A DNA stretch of 64,000 bases from Paludibacteraceae bacterium (GCA_024689005.1 JAILDU010000043.1:16017-80016); one strand, 5' to 3'. Shown: positions 44,447 through 53,564, numbered from the stretch's first letter. The notes: generated by a model not told the origin, from the letters alone. Numbers and translations: made by a program.

Positions 44447-46848
44447 TGAAACGAATCATAGGCATATTATCTTTTTCAATTATCGTAGTTGCTCTGATGG
44501 CGCAACGCGCATCCACTTATACCGTTAGTGGATACGTATCAGATGCCGAATCCGGCGAACGACTCATAGGAGCCGCTGTGTTTGACACGATTACTCACCA
44601 AGGAGCTGTTACTAATACAGCCGGATTCTATACGCTGACTTTACCTGCTCATCAGTCTTGTGCCTTGGTGGCAACATATGTTGGTTATTCTCCCAGTCAT
44701 GTGTTTTCCGCTGACTCAGCGCAGACCCATAGTTTTGCTTTGACGAGTACTACACATCTTCAGGAAGTCACAGTTACCGGCCATGTTTCTATCTCTGCAC
44801 CGGATAATGTTCAGATGTCGGCAATAGACGTGCCGGTAAATCAGATTCTTGCTATCCCGGCTATCGGTGGAGAAGTGGATGTGCTCAAAGCTATTCAGTT
44901 ATTGCCGGGAGTCCAATCTTCCGGGGAAGGTAGCGCGGGTATTTATGTCCGCGGTGGTGGTCCCGACGAGAATCTTATAATGCTTGACGGAGCGCCTTTA
45001 TATAACATCAACCATGCCATGGGCATGTTCTCTGTCTTCAATGCTGATGCTATCAAGAATGTAACGCTCTACAAAGGTAATTTCCCTGCACGTTTCGGAT
45101 CTCGCCTCAGTTCCGTTATTGATGTGCAGCAGAAGGAGGGTAATAATAGCTATTGGCATGGCGGTGTGTCAGTCGGGTTGATTGCTTCTAAAATAAATGT
45201 AGAGGGCCCTATTTTCTCCAAATCGCAGTTAGATAGCCTTCGCCAGGGTTATTCCCCGCGTGCCAAGACTACTTTCAACCTCTCTGCCCGTCGCACTTAT
45301 TTTGACCTTTTTACGGCTCCGCTTATTGCTGCTGTGACGGCCTCCGCAGACATGGCGCTTTGGGCCGGATACTATTTCTACGATGTCAACGCAAAACTGA
45401 GCCATACCTTTTCTGAGAAGGATCGCCTAAGAATCGGATTCTACAATGGTATGGACGTACAATATACCAATACGAAACAGGAGGATGAGGATGCATCCGG
45501 CTTCTATAGTTTTGATATGCGTTATACATGGGGAAATACTCTGGCCACTATAGATTGGCAACATCGTATCAACCACCAGTTGTTTCTCAATACGCAAGTC
45601 TATTATAGTGGCTATTATTGTCGCCTTAAGCAACAGATGGAGATAGAGAGCCGCGACGCGGGTATCTACACGGGATTCAATCAGGGTATGGGTTACAATA
45701 GTATGATCAACGATGTTTCGGCTTCTACACACTTGGAGTTCACGCCCAACCAGCGTCACCAGCTTACAGCCGGCATACAATATATTTACCATCATTTCCG
45801 TCCTTCTGTCCAGAATAACTATATCTTAGCCGTCGGCGACACGTCCAATGCACTTGCTAATGTGGATACAGTCTATGGCGGGCAAGTGTTACATGGTCAC
45901 GAAATGGCTGCCTATGTTGAGGATACATGGACTCCGTGTCCTTGGTTTCGTCTTAACTATGGCGCACGATTCAGTCTCTATTCTATCAGCGGCCAAGTCT
46001 ATCCTTCTGCAGAACCACGTATAGGTATGCGCTTCCTCTTGCATAGAGACGTAGCGCTCAAGATGAGTTATTCCTATATGTCACAATACGTTCATCTGCT
46101 TAGCAATAGTCGTGTCTCTTTCCCAAGTGATCTTTGGGTTCCCGTTACGCGCGAAGTGCCACCCATGCGCTCCATGCAAGTGGCTTCGGGTCTCAGTTAT
46201 GATGTGCTCGGCCAGGTCGAGTTGAGCGTAGAAGGATACTATAAACGTAGTCTCAATCTCTTGGAGTACAAAGAAGGAGCCAATTTTATGACTAATTCCC
46301 AAGGATGGCAAACGCAGGTCGAAATCGGAAACGGATGGAGTTATGGCGTAGAATTCCTTGCCCAACGCAAGGTGGGACCTGTTACAGGTTGGATCGGTTA
46401 TACATGGAGTCGCTCTATGCGTCAGTTTGATAATATCAACGAAGGAAAGCCCTTTCATGCCAAGTATGATCGTGAACACGATTTGAGTATTACGCTTATG
46501 TACCAAATCACACCGAGAATTGACATAGCAGGCACATTTGTCTATGGTACGGGCAATCGAGGTACACTTGCTACGCAGATTTACTATGACAATTATGGAG
46601 AAGTGGAGTATTATAAAGAACGCAATAGTTATCAGTTCCCGGATTACCATAGACTCGATTTGGCAATCAATTTCCATTTCCCGCACAAGAAATGGTCACA
46701 TGCCGAGCACATGCTCAATGTGAGTTGTTACAACGTCTATTGTCACATGAACCCTGTCATGATTGAATCAAATATATATTCAGGCTCGCTCTATCAAATT
46801 AGTATTTTCCCAATTTTGCCGAGCATAAGTTATATTTTCAAATTCTAA
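44446..46848 (+). CDS. TonB-dependent receptor with carboxypeptidase-regulatory-like domain
   Basis: 800 residues from a GTG that shares a base with the previous stop codon. A signal peptide (about 1-20) is followed by a CarboxypepD_reg-like domain ('TVSGYVSDAESGERLIGAAVFD', about 25-110). The plug domain ('VLKAIQLLPGVQSSGEGSAGIYVRGGGPDENLIMLDGAPLYN', about 125-220) precedes a 22-strand-type barrel ending in aromatic strands ('PILPSISYIFKF'). It should import an unknown ligand with TonB energy. The downstream DUF4249 lipoprotein, only 4 nt away, is its usual partner in Bacteroidota. SusD is not present. Confidence 0.93.
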   Translation: MKRIIGILSFSIIVVALMAQRASTYTVSGYVSDAESGERLIGAAVFDTITHQGAVTNTAGFYTLTLPAHQSCALVATYVGYSPSHVFSADSAQTHSFALTSTTHLQEVTVTGHVSISAPDNVQMSAIDVPVNQILAIPAIGGEVDVLKAIQLLPGVQSSGEGSAGIYVRGGGPDENLIMLDGAPLYNINHAMGMFSVFNADAIKNVTLYKGNFPARFGSRLSSVIDVQQKEGNNSYWHGGVSVGLIASKINVEGPIFSKSQLDSLRQGYSPRAKTTFNLSARRTYFDLFTAPLIAAVTASADMALWAGYYFYDVNAKLSHTFSEKDRLRIGFYNGMDVQYTNTKQEDEDASGFYSFDMRYTWGNTLATIDWQHRINHQLFLNTQVYYSGYYCRLKQQMEIESRDAGIYTGFNQGMGYNSMINDVSASTHLEFTPNQRHQLTAGIQYIYHHFRPSVQNNYILAVGDTSNALANVDTVYGGQVLHGHEMAAYVEDTWTPCPWFRLNYGARFSLYSISGQVYPSAEPRIGMRFLLHRDVALKMSYSYMSQYVHLLSNSRVSFPSDLWVPVTREVPPMRSMQVASGLSYDVLGQVELSVEGYYKRSLNLLEYKEGANFMTNSQGWQTQVEIGNGWSYGVEFLAQRKVGPVTGWIGYTWSRSMRQFDNINEGKPFHAKYDREHDLSITLMYQITPRIDIAGTFVYGTGNRGTLATQIYYDNYGEVEYYKERNSYQFPDYHRLDLAINFHFPHKKWSHAEHMLNVSCYNVYCHMNPVMIESNIYSGSLYQISIFPILPSISYIFKF

Positions 46849-46852
46849 CGCG

Positions 46853-47857
46853 ATGAAACGTATATCTTGTATAATCATAGTATTACTGTCGTTTGCGTCT
46901 TGTGGCGATATGTTTATGCGCGAAATAGAGTACAATGGAGCAACAGAACCGGAGATGCTTGCGCTTTCTGCAGACTTGGCAGTTGGAGGTATGCCTCAGT
47001 TTAAGGTGGGACATTCTCATTTTATAGGCAATGGAAATGCAGACCTTAGTAGTATGCGATCTGTCATGGTTGATGCCTCTATGCGCGTTAATGGCGGACC
47101 ATGGCTGCCAATGACACATAGCGACTCATTGGACGCCTATGTACAAGAAGACATTCTGCTTCAGCCACATGATACAGTCGAAATACGGGCTTCCAATCCT
47201 GATTATCCCATGGCTGTAGCACACCAAGTTATGCCCGGACAACTATCTGCGCGGATTGTCTCATACCAAGTATTACCTAATTATTGGGTCGAACTGACAC
47301 TTGAGTTTGATGTATATCGGGGCAATCCGGATGACATGATTGCCGTCATACTAACCGAAGGTGCCCTGTATGTCCAATCATCTTACGGAAATGCATATGC
47401 GCCATTGACGAATATCTATTCCACAGACCCCGTCTTTGCCGAAGCGCAAAACCCCCAAGTATCTGGATATTATGGCGCGGAAACTAATACATATCTGTTC
47501 TTCCCGTCTTCGGCGTTACAGAACAAACGGCAGATCCGCTTTATTATTGACCGCCAATGGAACGAAGATGATCGCAGCCATGCCATTAATGTCCAATTAG
47601 ACAGATTGAGTATATATGCCTTTGCTACCACATATAGTATCTACCGCTTTGACCGTTCCTCTCTGCTTGCACAACATCAATTCTCTATCTATGCTCCCAG
47701 CGGAATGCCGGAGTCTGACAAATCAATCGTAGATCAAGTGATGGATGCTATCAAAGAGTCCTTGGGGGAGCAAGAACCGATACACGTTTATTCGAACATA
47801 GAAGGCGGAGTGGGGCACATCGGAGGCTGTAGTAGTACCCTTTTGCAGGTTAAATGA
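46853..47857 (+). CDS. DUF4249 lipoprotein, receptor partner
   Basis: 334 residues. The lipoprotein signal is MKRISCIIIVLLSFASC with the lipid Cys at 17. The sequence after it ('EIEYNGATEPEMLALSADL', 'VMVDASMRVNGGPWLPM', 'VEIRASNPDYPMAVAHQVMP') follows the DUF4249 pattern of beta-strands. In this family the gene normally lies directly after a TonB-dependent receptor and is thought to sit on its outer face. Tight spacing (4 nt) supports co-expression. The transported compound is unknown. Confidence 0.87.
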   Translation: MKRISCIIIVLLSFASCGDMFMREIEYNGATEPEMLALSADLAVGGMPQFKVGHSHFIGNGNADLSSMRSVMVDASMRVNGGPWLPMTHSDSLDAYVQEDILLQPHDTVEIRASNPDYPMAVAHQVMPGQLSARIVSYQVLPNYWVELTLEFDVYRGNPDDMIAVILTEGALYVQSSYGNAYAPLTNIYSTDPVFAEAQNPQVSGYYGAETNTYLFFPSSALQNKRQIRFIIDRQWNEDDRSHAINVQLDRLSIYAFATTYSIYRFDRSSLLAQHQFSIYAPSGMPESDKSIVDQVMDAIKESLGEQEPIHVYSNIEGGVGHIGGCSSTLLQVK

Positions 47858-47898
47858 TCCATAAAAGTGCAGAAAATTGCAAAAAAATGCAGAAATAT

Positions 47899-47930
47899 TT
47901 GGTCATGTCAAAAAAAAGTACTACCTTTGC
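47899..47930 (+). promoter_or_regulatory. Promoter of tRNA-Glu and rpsT
   Basis: TTG at 47899-47901, a 20-nt spacer and TACCTTTG at 47922-47929. The tRNA begins about 60 nt later. Confidence 0.8.
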
Positions 47931-47992
47931 ACCCGCTTTTGACGTCAGGATGAGTGGAAATAAGTCCTAAGTCAGTAAATACCAAGTCATTT

Positions 47993-48067
47993 GGTGCCAT
48001 CGTATAACGGTTAGTACTCAAGATTTTCATTCTTGCAATAGGGGTTCGATTCCCCTTGGCACTACCA
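47993..48067 (+). tRNA. tRNA-Glu (anticodon TTC)
   Basis: 75 nt with encoded CCA. The acceptor arm GGTGCCA pairs with TGGCACT and has a G-U pair at 1-72; the discriminator is A. The D-arm GTAT/GTAC has loop AACGGTTA. The anticodon stem CAAGA/TCTTG holds the loop TTTTCAT, giving anticodon TTC. The T-arm AGGGG/CCCCT has the loop TTCGATT. It lies between its own promoter and rpsT with no terminator after it, so tRNA and rpsT are probably one transcript. Confidence 0.95.
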
Positions 48068-48182
48068 AAGACCTTCCCTAAAGTCAAATCTGGAGGCCAA
48101 TCCTCTCAAGGCTAAAGGATATTACTAAACCGCTGAATGCAAATAACGTATTGCTGACAGCAAAAATTAATTTAATAACAAG

Positions 48183-48437
48183 ATGGCAAATCATAAATCA
48201 TCTTTGAAGCGTATCCGCCAGACGGAAACCCGCAAAGCTCACAATCATTACTACGCTAAAACAACTCGTAATGCTGTGCGCGACTTGCGTAAAACTACCG
48301 ACAAAGCTGCTGCTGCTGAGGCTCTGCCAAAAGTAAGCTCCATGCTTGATAAACTGGCTAAGCGTCACATTATTCACGACAACAAGGCTGCCAACCTCAA
48401 ATCGAAATTGGCTCGTTTCGTAAATAAACTCGCTTAA
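48183..48437 (+). CDS. rpsT: 30S ribosomal protein S20
   Basis: 84 residues, very basic. '[21 protein letters not shown]' and '[40 protein letters not shown]' match S20, which binds 16S rRNA in the small subunit. Length is normal. The 115-nt leader after the tRNA is A-rich near the start codon. A strong terminator follows 28 nt after the stop. Confidence 0.97.
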   Translation: MANHKSSLKRIRQTETRKAHNHYYAKTTRNAVRDLRKTTDKAAAAEALPKVSSMLDKLAKRHIIHDNKAANLKSKLARFVNKLA

Positions 48438-48465
48438 GCGGAGCGCATTATTAGGAAAAGAATCG

Positions 48466-48497
48466 GAAGAACCACCTAGGTGGTTCTTCTTTTTTTC
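48466..48497 (+). terminator. Rho-independent terminator of rpsT
   Basis: A perfect 24-nt palindrome (48466-48489) can fold with a CTAG loop and is followed by a long T-run. Its centre ACCTAGGT is the same core as in the 11-nt array 70 nt downstream. Confidence 0.92.
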
Positions 48498-48503
48498 TTT
48501 CGT

Positions 48504-48545
48504 CTATTCATTCTCCATTCACTCTTTGATTCTTTGACTGTCAAT
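48504..48545 (+). repeat. Degenerate 7-nt-period array (6 units)
   Basis: CTATTCA, TTCTCCA, TTCACTC, TTTGATT, CTTTGAC, TGTCAAT, directly after the rpsT terminator and before the 11-nt array. Confidence 0.6.
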
Positions 48546-48555
48546 TACGAGAAAG

Positions 48556-48627
48556 ACCTAGGTGATACCTAGGTGATACCTAGGTTATACCTAGGTTATT
48601 TAGCGACCCTTGAGCCACTCTCGCGCT
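48556..48627 (+). repeat. 11-nt-period array (4 exact-length units) with conserved tail (copy 2)
   Basis: ACCTAGGTGAT twice, then ACCTAGGTTAT twice (48556-48599), followed by the tail ending AGCCACTCTCGCGCT (48613-48627). The tail matches 28418-28447. Each unit contains the self-complementary ACCTAGGT, so single strands could form many alternative hairpins with the adjacent terminator. Confidence 0.85.
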
Positions 48628-48656
48628 CACAAAAACCCGAAAAGTAGCATGTCTGT

Positions 48657-48688
48657 TTGCACATATCGTTTTTTTGTAGTATCTTTGT
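48657..48688 (+). promoter_or_regulatory. Promoter of the SusC-like receptor gene
   Basis: TTG at 48657-48659, a 20-nt spacer and TATCTTTG at 48680-48687. Confidence 0.8.
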
Positions 48689-48742
48689 GCCCGTTTTCAA
48701 TTAAGAAGGAATATACACCTTATGATTATTAATAATGCTATT

Positions 48743-51487
48743 ATGAAAAAATCGTATTCTATTCTTCTATGTCTCTTTATGGTATCTACAGCTATGTGGG
48801 CAGACGAAGCAGCGGTAGATTCTATCAGCGAAATAGTCTCTCTCGGCTATTGGGAAACTGCAAAGTCTGATGTTAACGCCTCTATTGTAACTATCTCCGC
48901 GGAAACGCTTACGGATGCAACTACCTGCGATTTAGGAGATATGCTCCAAGGCAAAATGGCCGGAGTACGAGTTGTCCGTTCCAGCGGTCAGCCCGGTAGC
49001 AGTGCCGAAATCAGTGTACGCGGAATCAACTCGAATAGTGGTGCCGCAATGCCGGTCTATGTGGTGGACGGTATCGTAGGCGGCACATTCAATCCCAATG
49101 ACATAGAGACCGTCTCGGTTCTCAAGGATGCCGGTTCGGCTGCTCTCTACGGCGGAGCTGTCGGAGGAGTCTTTGTCATTACTACCAAGTCCGGTGCTTA
49201 TGGCAGCAAACCGCGCGTTACTATACGTTCGCGCGTGGGCACAGCGATGCCCCAATTCGGCAATTTCGTACCGATGAAATCGGAAGAACTGTACAACTAT
49301 CATAAATCACTCTATAGCGAATCGGAATTCAACGACAAATATCCGGCCTTGAGCGAATTGGCTGACTACAACTGGCGGAACGAGGTTTACCGTAATAGCC
49401 TGATTCAGAACCACTATGTGTCTGTAGCCGGTGGCGGTAAGCGCGTGGGATACTACTGCTCGCTGGATTACTACGGAGAAGACGGTACAATGCAATCCAC
49501 CGGTATGCAAAAGTTCGCCGGCCATGCAGCGCTGAAGATTGACGTTTGCAAGTGGCTGGATATGCATATTAAGACTGATTTCGTCAGTTCAAAAACCAAT
49601 CGACCGTATAGTGGTCGGATGATAAGCGACGCATTCTATAAGTTGCCTTGGGATTGCCCGTACGCATATGATGCCGACGGCAATGTAACGAACCAATATG
49701 TGCGTATTGGCAGCGGTACCCGTCCGGATAACGGTGGCAAATGGTGGAGCAGCCAAACAAATTCCCTGCATAGTGCGCAATACAATTACGATAGGTTAGA
49801 GGAATTCTCTTTCGCCGCTTCGCTCCAACTCAATTTCCACATCACCGATTGGCTGCATTTCACTTCGACCAATTCTTATGATTTCGGGAGTAGTCTGTTT
49901 TCAAGTTATATAGACCCGCGCACGTACGATACCAATTTTAAGGATGGATATTTAGGTAAGCAACCCGGTGAGGGAAGCAATTTTATTACTACCAATATCC
50001 TGAGGGCTGCATATACGTGGGGAGACCATTCCGTTAGCGGTTTGATTGGCGGAGAATACGGATTGTGGAAATCCGAATATTTCACCGCTGATGGAATAAG
50101 GATGCTTGATGGAATGGATGCGCTTAATGTTGTAACTCCTCTTTCTGTAGGTGGATTCGCAACTAAAGGCCTGAGTTATGGCGTGTTTGCGCAAGTGGGG
50201 TATGATTATGCCAAGCGCTATTTTATCAATGCGGCTTATCGTTGTGGAGCAAGTTCTCTCTATGCTCCGGGAAGTCTTCAGGGACACTTCCCGTCTGTTT
50301 CTGCCGCATGGCTGATTAGCAACGAGGCCTTTATGCAAGAACAGAATATAGTTAGTTTCCTTAAACTGCGCGCCAATTATATTTTTACGAGTAACAATCG
50401 TGCTTCTGATGACCTGCCGGACTACACTTCGAGTCATTTCACTGATCCGGGAATGGCTGTGGTGATTCCGCCTTCTATATTTTCCGGTCGGGAGCATTCG
50501 AATACTTATACTGTAGGCATTGACCTGGCTTTCATCAATCGCATTGATATGTCTATCGACCTCTATCAAACCGATTACAATGAGTTGGAGAATGTATATG
50601 TATATATCGTACCTTACTACGGTGGTCATTATTCCAAAATAGAATACAAGATGCGTAGACGCGGTATTGACTATCGTCTGGATGCACAGGTCCTCAATAT
50701 GAACGACTTGCGTTGGAATGTGGGCTTCAATATCGCCTTCAACCAACTAATGTTAACCGAATTGCCGGATTATGGTTTCTCCTTCAGTTACACAACTTCA
50801 TCGCTCAAAGTAGGCGAGGACCCGTACACATGGTATATGAAAGAGTGGGCGGGTGTCAATCCGGCCAACGGTGATCCGTTGTGGTATAGAGTGGATGCAG
50901 ATGGCAATTATATATTGAATGCCGCCGGCAACAAGACCGTTACCAGCAACTACAATGCTGCTTTGCCTCACGCAGTCGGCAAGGTCACGCCGCTCTTCTT
51001 CGGAGGTCTGAATACGCAACTTAGTTGGAAAGGTTTGGCGCTCAGCATCAATACCAATTTCACTTATGGCAACAAGGTGTACAACTACGTCCGCTATTCG
51101 ATGGATGCCGATGGCGCGTACCTTGGTTACAACCAACTCTCGATGGACAACAACCGACTCGGTTGGAGCCGTTGGACTCAGCCGGGCGATATAGCTACCC
51201 ACCCGAAGGCTGTGCTTGGCGGTAACCAGGATGCCAGTCAGTTTTCGTCTCGCTATTTGGAGGACGGCAGTTTCTTCCGCCTGAAGAATATCACGCTCAG
51301 TTATGATTTCTGTGCAACGCTGATTCCGCAGAAGTACATGAGCAAGTGCCGTATTTTCGTTTCGGCGGACAATGTGGCAACCGCCACTCGCTTCTCCGGC
51401 GTCAATCCGGATGTCAGTTCGGGCGAGTATCGCGAGACTTATCCTCTCGCCCGCAACATTGTCGGAGGCATTGAAATAGCATTCTAG
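48743..51487 (+). CDS. SusC/RagA-type TonB-dependent receptor without SusD partner
   Basis: 914 residues from the ATG at 48743, which gives the signal peptide MKKSYSILLCLFMVSTAMWA. An ATG at 48722 would add seven residues. The plug has SusC signatures ('DLGDMLQGKMAGVRVVRSSGQPGSSAEISVRGINS', 'AMPVYVVDGIVGG', 'DIETVSVLKDAGSAALYGGAVGGVFVITTKSG'). The barrel contains the typical 'NFTYGNKVYNYVRYSMDADGAY' and ends in 'YPLARNIVGGIEIAF'. Unusually, the N-terminal carboxypeptidase-like domain is missing and no SusD gene follows; the next gene is an endopeptidase with its own promoter. The substrate is unknown, and a partner could be elsewhere. Confidence 0.9.
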   Translation: MKKSYSILLCLFMVSTAMWADEAAVDSISEIVSLGYWETAKSDVNASIVTISAETLTDATTCDLGDMLQGKMAGVRVVRSSGQPGSSAEISVRGINSNSGAAMPVYVVDGIVGGTFNPNDIETVSVLKDAGSAALYGGAVGGVFVITTKSGAYGSKPRVTIRSRVGTAMPQFGNFVPMKSEELYNYHKSLYSESEFNDKYPALSELADYNWRNEVYRNSLIQNHYVSVAGGGKRVGYYCSLDYYGEDGTMQSTGMQKFAGHAALKIDVCKWLDMHIKTDFVSSKTNRPYSGRMISDAFYKLPWDCPYAYDADGNVTNQYVRIGSGTRPDNGGKWWSSQTNSLHSAQYNYDRLEEFSFAASLQLNFHITDWLHFTSTNSYDFGSSLFSSYIDPRTYDTNFKDGYLGKQPGEGSNFITTNILRAAYTWGDHSVSGLIGGEYGLWKSEYFTADGIRMLDGMDALNVVTPLSVGGFATKGLSYGVFAQVGYDYAKRYFINAAYRCGASSLYAPGSLQGHFPSVSAAWLISNEAFMQEQNIVSFLKLRANYIFTSNNRASDDLPDYTSSHFTDPGMAVVIPPSIFSGREHSNTYTVGIDLAFINRIDMSIDLYQTDYNELENVYVYIVPYYGGHYSKIEYKMRRRGIDYRLDAQVLNMNDLRWNVGFNIAFNQLMLTELPDYGFSFSYTTSSLKVGEDPYTWYMKEWAGVNPANGDPLWYRVDADGNYILNAAGNKTVTSNYNAALPHAVGKVTPLFFGGLNTQLSWKGLALSINTNFTYGNKVYNYVRYSMDADGAYLGYNQLSMDNNRLGWSRWTQPGDIATHPKAVLGGNQDASQFSSRYLEDGSFFRLKNITLSYDFCATLIPQKYMSKCRIFVSADNVATATRFSGVNPDVSSGEYRETYPLARNIVGGIEIAF

Positions 51488-51530
51488 TTAACCAAATATC
51501 ACATTCTATGTGCTGGTTGGATTCGTATCA

Positions 51531-51574
51531 ATAAAACCCCGATAAAACCCCGATAAGAGTTCGATGGTAAATTG
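51531..51574 (+). repeat. 11-nt-period array (3-4 units)
   Basis: ATAAAACCCCG twice exactly, then ATAAGAGTTCG and ATGGTAAATTG. Read from CGA, the units align in phase with the array at 39828 (CGATGGTAAAT against CGAGGTTAAAT). Confidence 0.8.
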
Positions 51575-51612
51575 AGAAAAAGGAAATCCTTAATAAAAAG
51601 TGATGTGCGTGC

Positions 51613-51644
51613 TTGCGTATATCACTTTTTTGTATTATCTTTGC
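51613..51644 (+). promoter_or_regulatory. Promoter of the NlpC/P60 gene
   Basis: TTG at 51613-51615, a 20-nt spacer and TATCTTTG at 51636-51643. Confidence 0.8.
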
Positions 51645-51680
51645 ACTCGATTTATCAGCAGAAGAATCAATTGATATGGT

Positions 51681-52490
51681 ATGATAAAAGCAATCAGTTT
51701 ACATAGTGTAGTGCCGGTACGGGCGGAATCAGCGGAGAGTAGCGAACAAACGACGCAAATGCTCTTTGGTGAGACATGTACAATATTGGAGCAAAAAACC
51801 CGATGGAATCGAATTAAACTACATTCGGATGGTCATGAAGGCTGGGTGGACAGCAAGATGGTAGTTCCTATGTCTGAAGACGAGTACAAAGGTTATGCAA
51901 CCGACTATGTAAATGCGGCACAAGTAGTCTATCCTATGGCATATGCCATGAGCGAAAATAATCACCAAACGATTCCGTTGACTGCCGGTACCAAACTGAC
52001 CAACTATCAGGATGGCCGTTTCTCTTTATTGGGAGTGAGTTTTCGGATAGACCCAAGTATGGTGTCCGTAGCTCCGCTTGAACTCAATGGAAACACATTG
52101 CAACAAGCTGTTCGCTTCTTCTTGAACATACCATATTTGTGGGGAGGAAAAAATGCAATGGGTATGGATTGCTCCGGTTTCACCCAGATTATTTTAAGTC
52201 TGTTTGGCAAGACTCTACTCCGTAATGCAAGCGAGCAAATTACGCAAGGACGGCTCATTAGTGACATAAAGAAGTCGCAAGCCGGAGATCTTGTCTTTTT
52301 TGACCATCAGGGACTAGATGACGGGACCGCAAATCCCGACAAGATATCGCATGTTGGCATCATTTTGGATCCGGAACGAGTAATCCACTGCTCTGGACGA
52401 GTGAAAGTGGAAAAGCTCGATGAAATCGGAATATTTAATGCAGAGAATGGCTCACATTCTCATCACCTTGTACAAATACGTAGAATATAA
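51681..52490 (+). CDS. SH3/NlpC-P60 murein-peptide endopeptidase, YkfC-like
   Basis: 269 residues with no signal peptide, so probably cytoplasmic. An SH3-like domain ('MLFGETCTILEQKTRWNRIKLHSDGHEGWVDSKMV') covers about 25-70. A second SH3-like part spans about 85-130. The NlpC/P60 domain (about 135-265) has catalytic Cys in 'GMDCSGFTQ' (near 163) and His in 'ISHVGIILD' (near 223). This layout matches the gamma-D-glutamyl-diamino-acid endopeptidases that recycle cell-wall peptides. The PhoH gene follows after 10 nt and is probably on the same transcript. Confidence 0.87.
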   Translation: MIKAISLHSVVPVRAESAESSEQTTQMLFGETCTILEQKTRWNRIKLHSDGHEGWVDSKMVVPMSEDEYKGYATDYVNAAQVVYPMAYAMSENNHQTIPLTAGTKLTNYQDGRFSLLGVSFRIDPSMVSVAPLELNGNTLQQAVRFFLNIPYLWGGKNAMGMDCSGFTQIILSLFGKTLLRNASEQITQGRLISDIKKSQAGDLVFFDHQGLDDGTANPDKISHVGIILDPERVIHCSGRVKVEKLDEIGIFNAENGSHSHHLVQIRRI

Positions 52491-52500
52491 AACACAATAA

Positions 52501-53430
52501 ATGGAATCAATCATTACTCTTAACGAAGCGCTTGACACTCCAACCTTCTATGGCGTGAATAACCAGAATATGATGTGCCTGCGCAATCAGTATCCCGATG
52601 TGCGTGTTGTGGCTCGTGGTTACCAGGTTAAAGTAACCGGTTCGGAGACGGCCATCGGCCGTTTTGAGCAAGCTTTACGCATATGCGAGGCATTTTGTAT
52701 CCGGACTAATACATTGAACGAACAACAGATCTTACAATTGTTGCATGGCGAAGAACCGCACGCACAGCAGCCGGACCACCTTATTTTGCACGGAGTTAAC
52801 GGCCGTTCGGTTTTTGCCCGTTCTGTTAATCAGCAAGCTTTGGTTAAAGCATATGAGGATAACGACTTGTTGTTTGCAATCGGACCTGCAGGTAGCGGGA
52901 AGACATACACAGCAATCGCGTTGGCTGTTCGAGCGCTGAAGAACAAAGAAGTCAAACGTATTATACTCTCGCGCCCGGCAGTAGAAGCCGGGGAGAAGTT
53001 GGGATTTTTGCCGGGTGATATGAAAGAGAAGATAGATCCGTATCTCCAACCTTTGTACGATGCCCTGCAAGATATGATTCCGAGTGTCAAACTGACTGAG
53101 TATATGGAGAAAGGAGTAATCCAAATAGCTCCATTGGCCTTTATGCGAGGAAGGACGCTAAGCGATGCTATAGTCATTCTTGATGAGGCGCAAAACACTA
53201 CGGTCCCGCAACTTAAGATGTTCCTTACTCGTCTTGGTATAGGTGGAAAAATGATTGTAACCGGTGATATGACTCAGATTGACTTGCCACCTTCCCAAAA
53301 GTCAGGTTTGCGCGATGCCATCGACCGTTTTAGGAATATAGAGGGTATCAAAATCATCGAATTCAACGAGAAAGATATCGTTCGTCATCCGCTCGTTAAA
53401 CTTATAGTTTCTGCATACGGAAGAAGTTAA
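52501..53430 (+). CDS. PhoH-family ATPase (YbeZ-like)
   Basis: 309 residues. The P-loop 'GPAGSGKTYTAIALAV' lies at about 128-143 and Walker B 'AIVILDEAQNTT' near 223. The sensor region 'KMIVTGDMTQIDLP' follows. The N-terminal ~100 residues form a small alpha/beta domain like that of YbeZ ('VRVVARGYQVKVTGSETAIGRFEQAL'). These ATPases are linked to RNA and ribosome maturation, although no ybeY gene is adjacent here. Length is normal. It probably forms an operon with the preceding NlpC/P60 gene. Confidence 0.93.
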   Translation: MESIITLNEALDTPTFYGVNNQNMMCLRNQYPDVRVVARGYQVKVTGSETAIGRFEQALRICEAFCIRTNTLNEQQILQLLHGEEPHAQQPDHLILHGVNGRSVFARSVNQQALVKAYEDNDLLFAIGPAGSGKTYTAIALAVRALKNKEVKRIILSRPAVEAGEKLGFLPGDMKEKIDPYLQPLYDALQDMIPSVKLTEYMEKGVIQIAPLAFMRGRTLSDAIVILDEAQNTTVPQLKMFLTRLGIGGKMIVTGDMTQIDLPPSQKSGLRDAIDRFRNIEGIKIIEFNEKDIVRHPLVKLIVSAYGRS

Positions 53431-53488
53431 TATGTTTTTGTGAGATAAAACTTTATTTGCAAGGATTCGGTAAAAAAACGCATTTTTT

Positions 53489-53520
53489 TTGCATATCTCA
53501 AAAAAAAGCAGTACTTTTGC
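53489..53520 (+). promoter_or_regulatory. Promoter of the rfbA operon
   Basis: TTG at 53489-53491, a 20-nt spacer and TACTTTTG at 53512-53519. The spacer is almost identical to that of the promoter at 18088, which drives the barrel gene in the surface locus. Confidence 0.82.
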
Positions 53521-53564
53521 ACCCACATAGTTGATCTACACATAGAGCACACAATAAAAACAAC

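Noticed and set aside
48068-48182. Second tRNA or small RNA between tRNA-Glu and rpsT
   Set aside because: No cloverleaf or strong hairpin can be drawn in this 115-nt stretch; it is best read as the rpsT leader.
48466-48489. Operator reading of the 24-nt palindrome after rpsT
   Set aside because: Its position 28 nt after the stop and the following T-run fit a terminator; no gene starts close enough for operator function.
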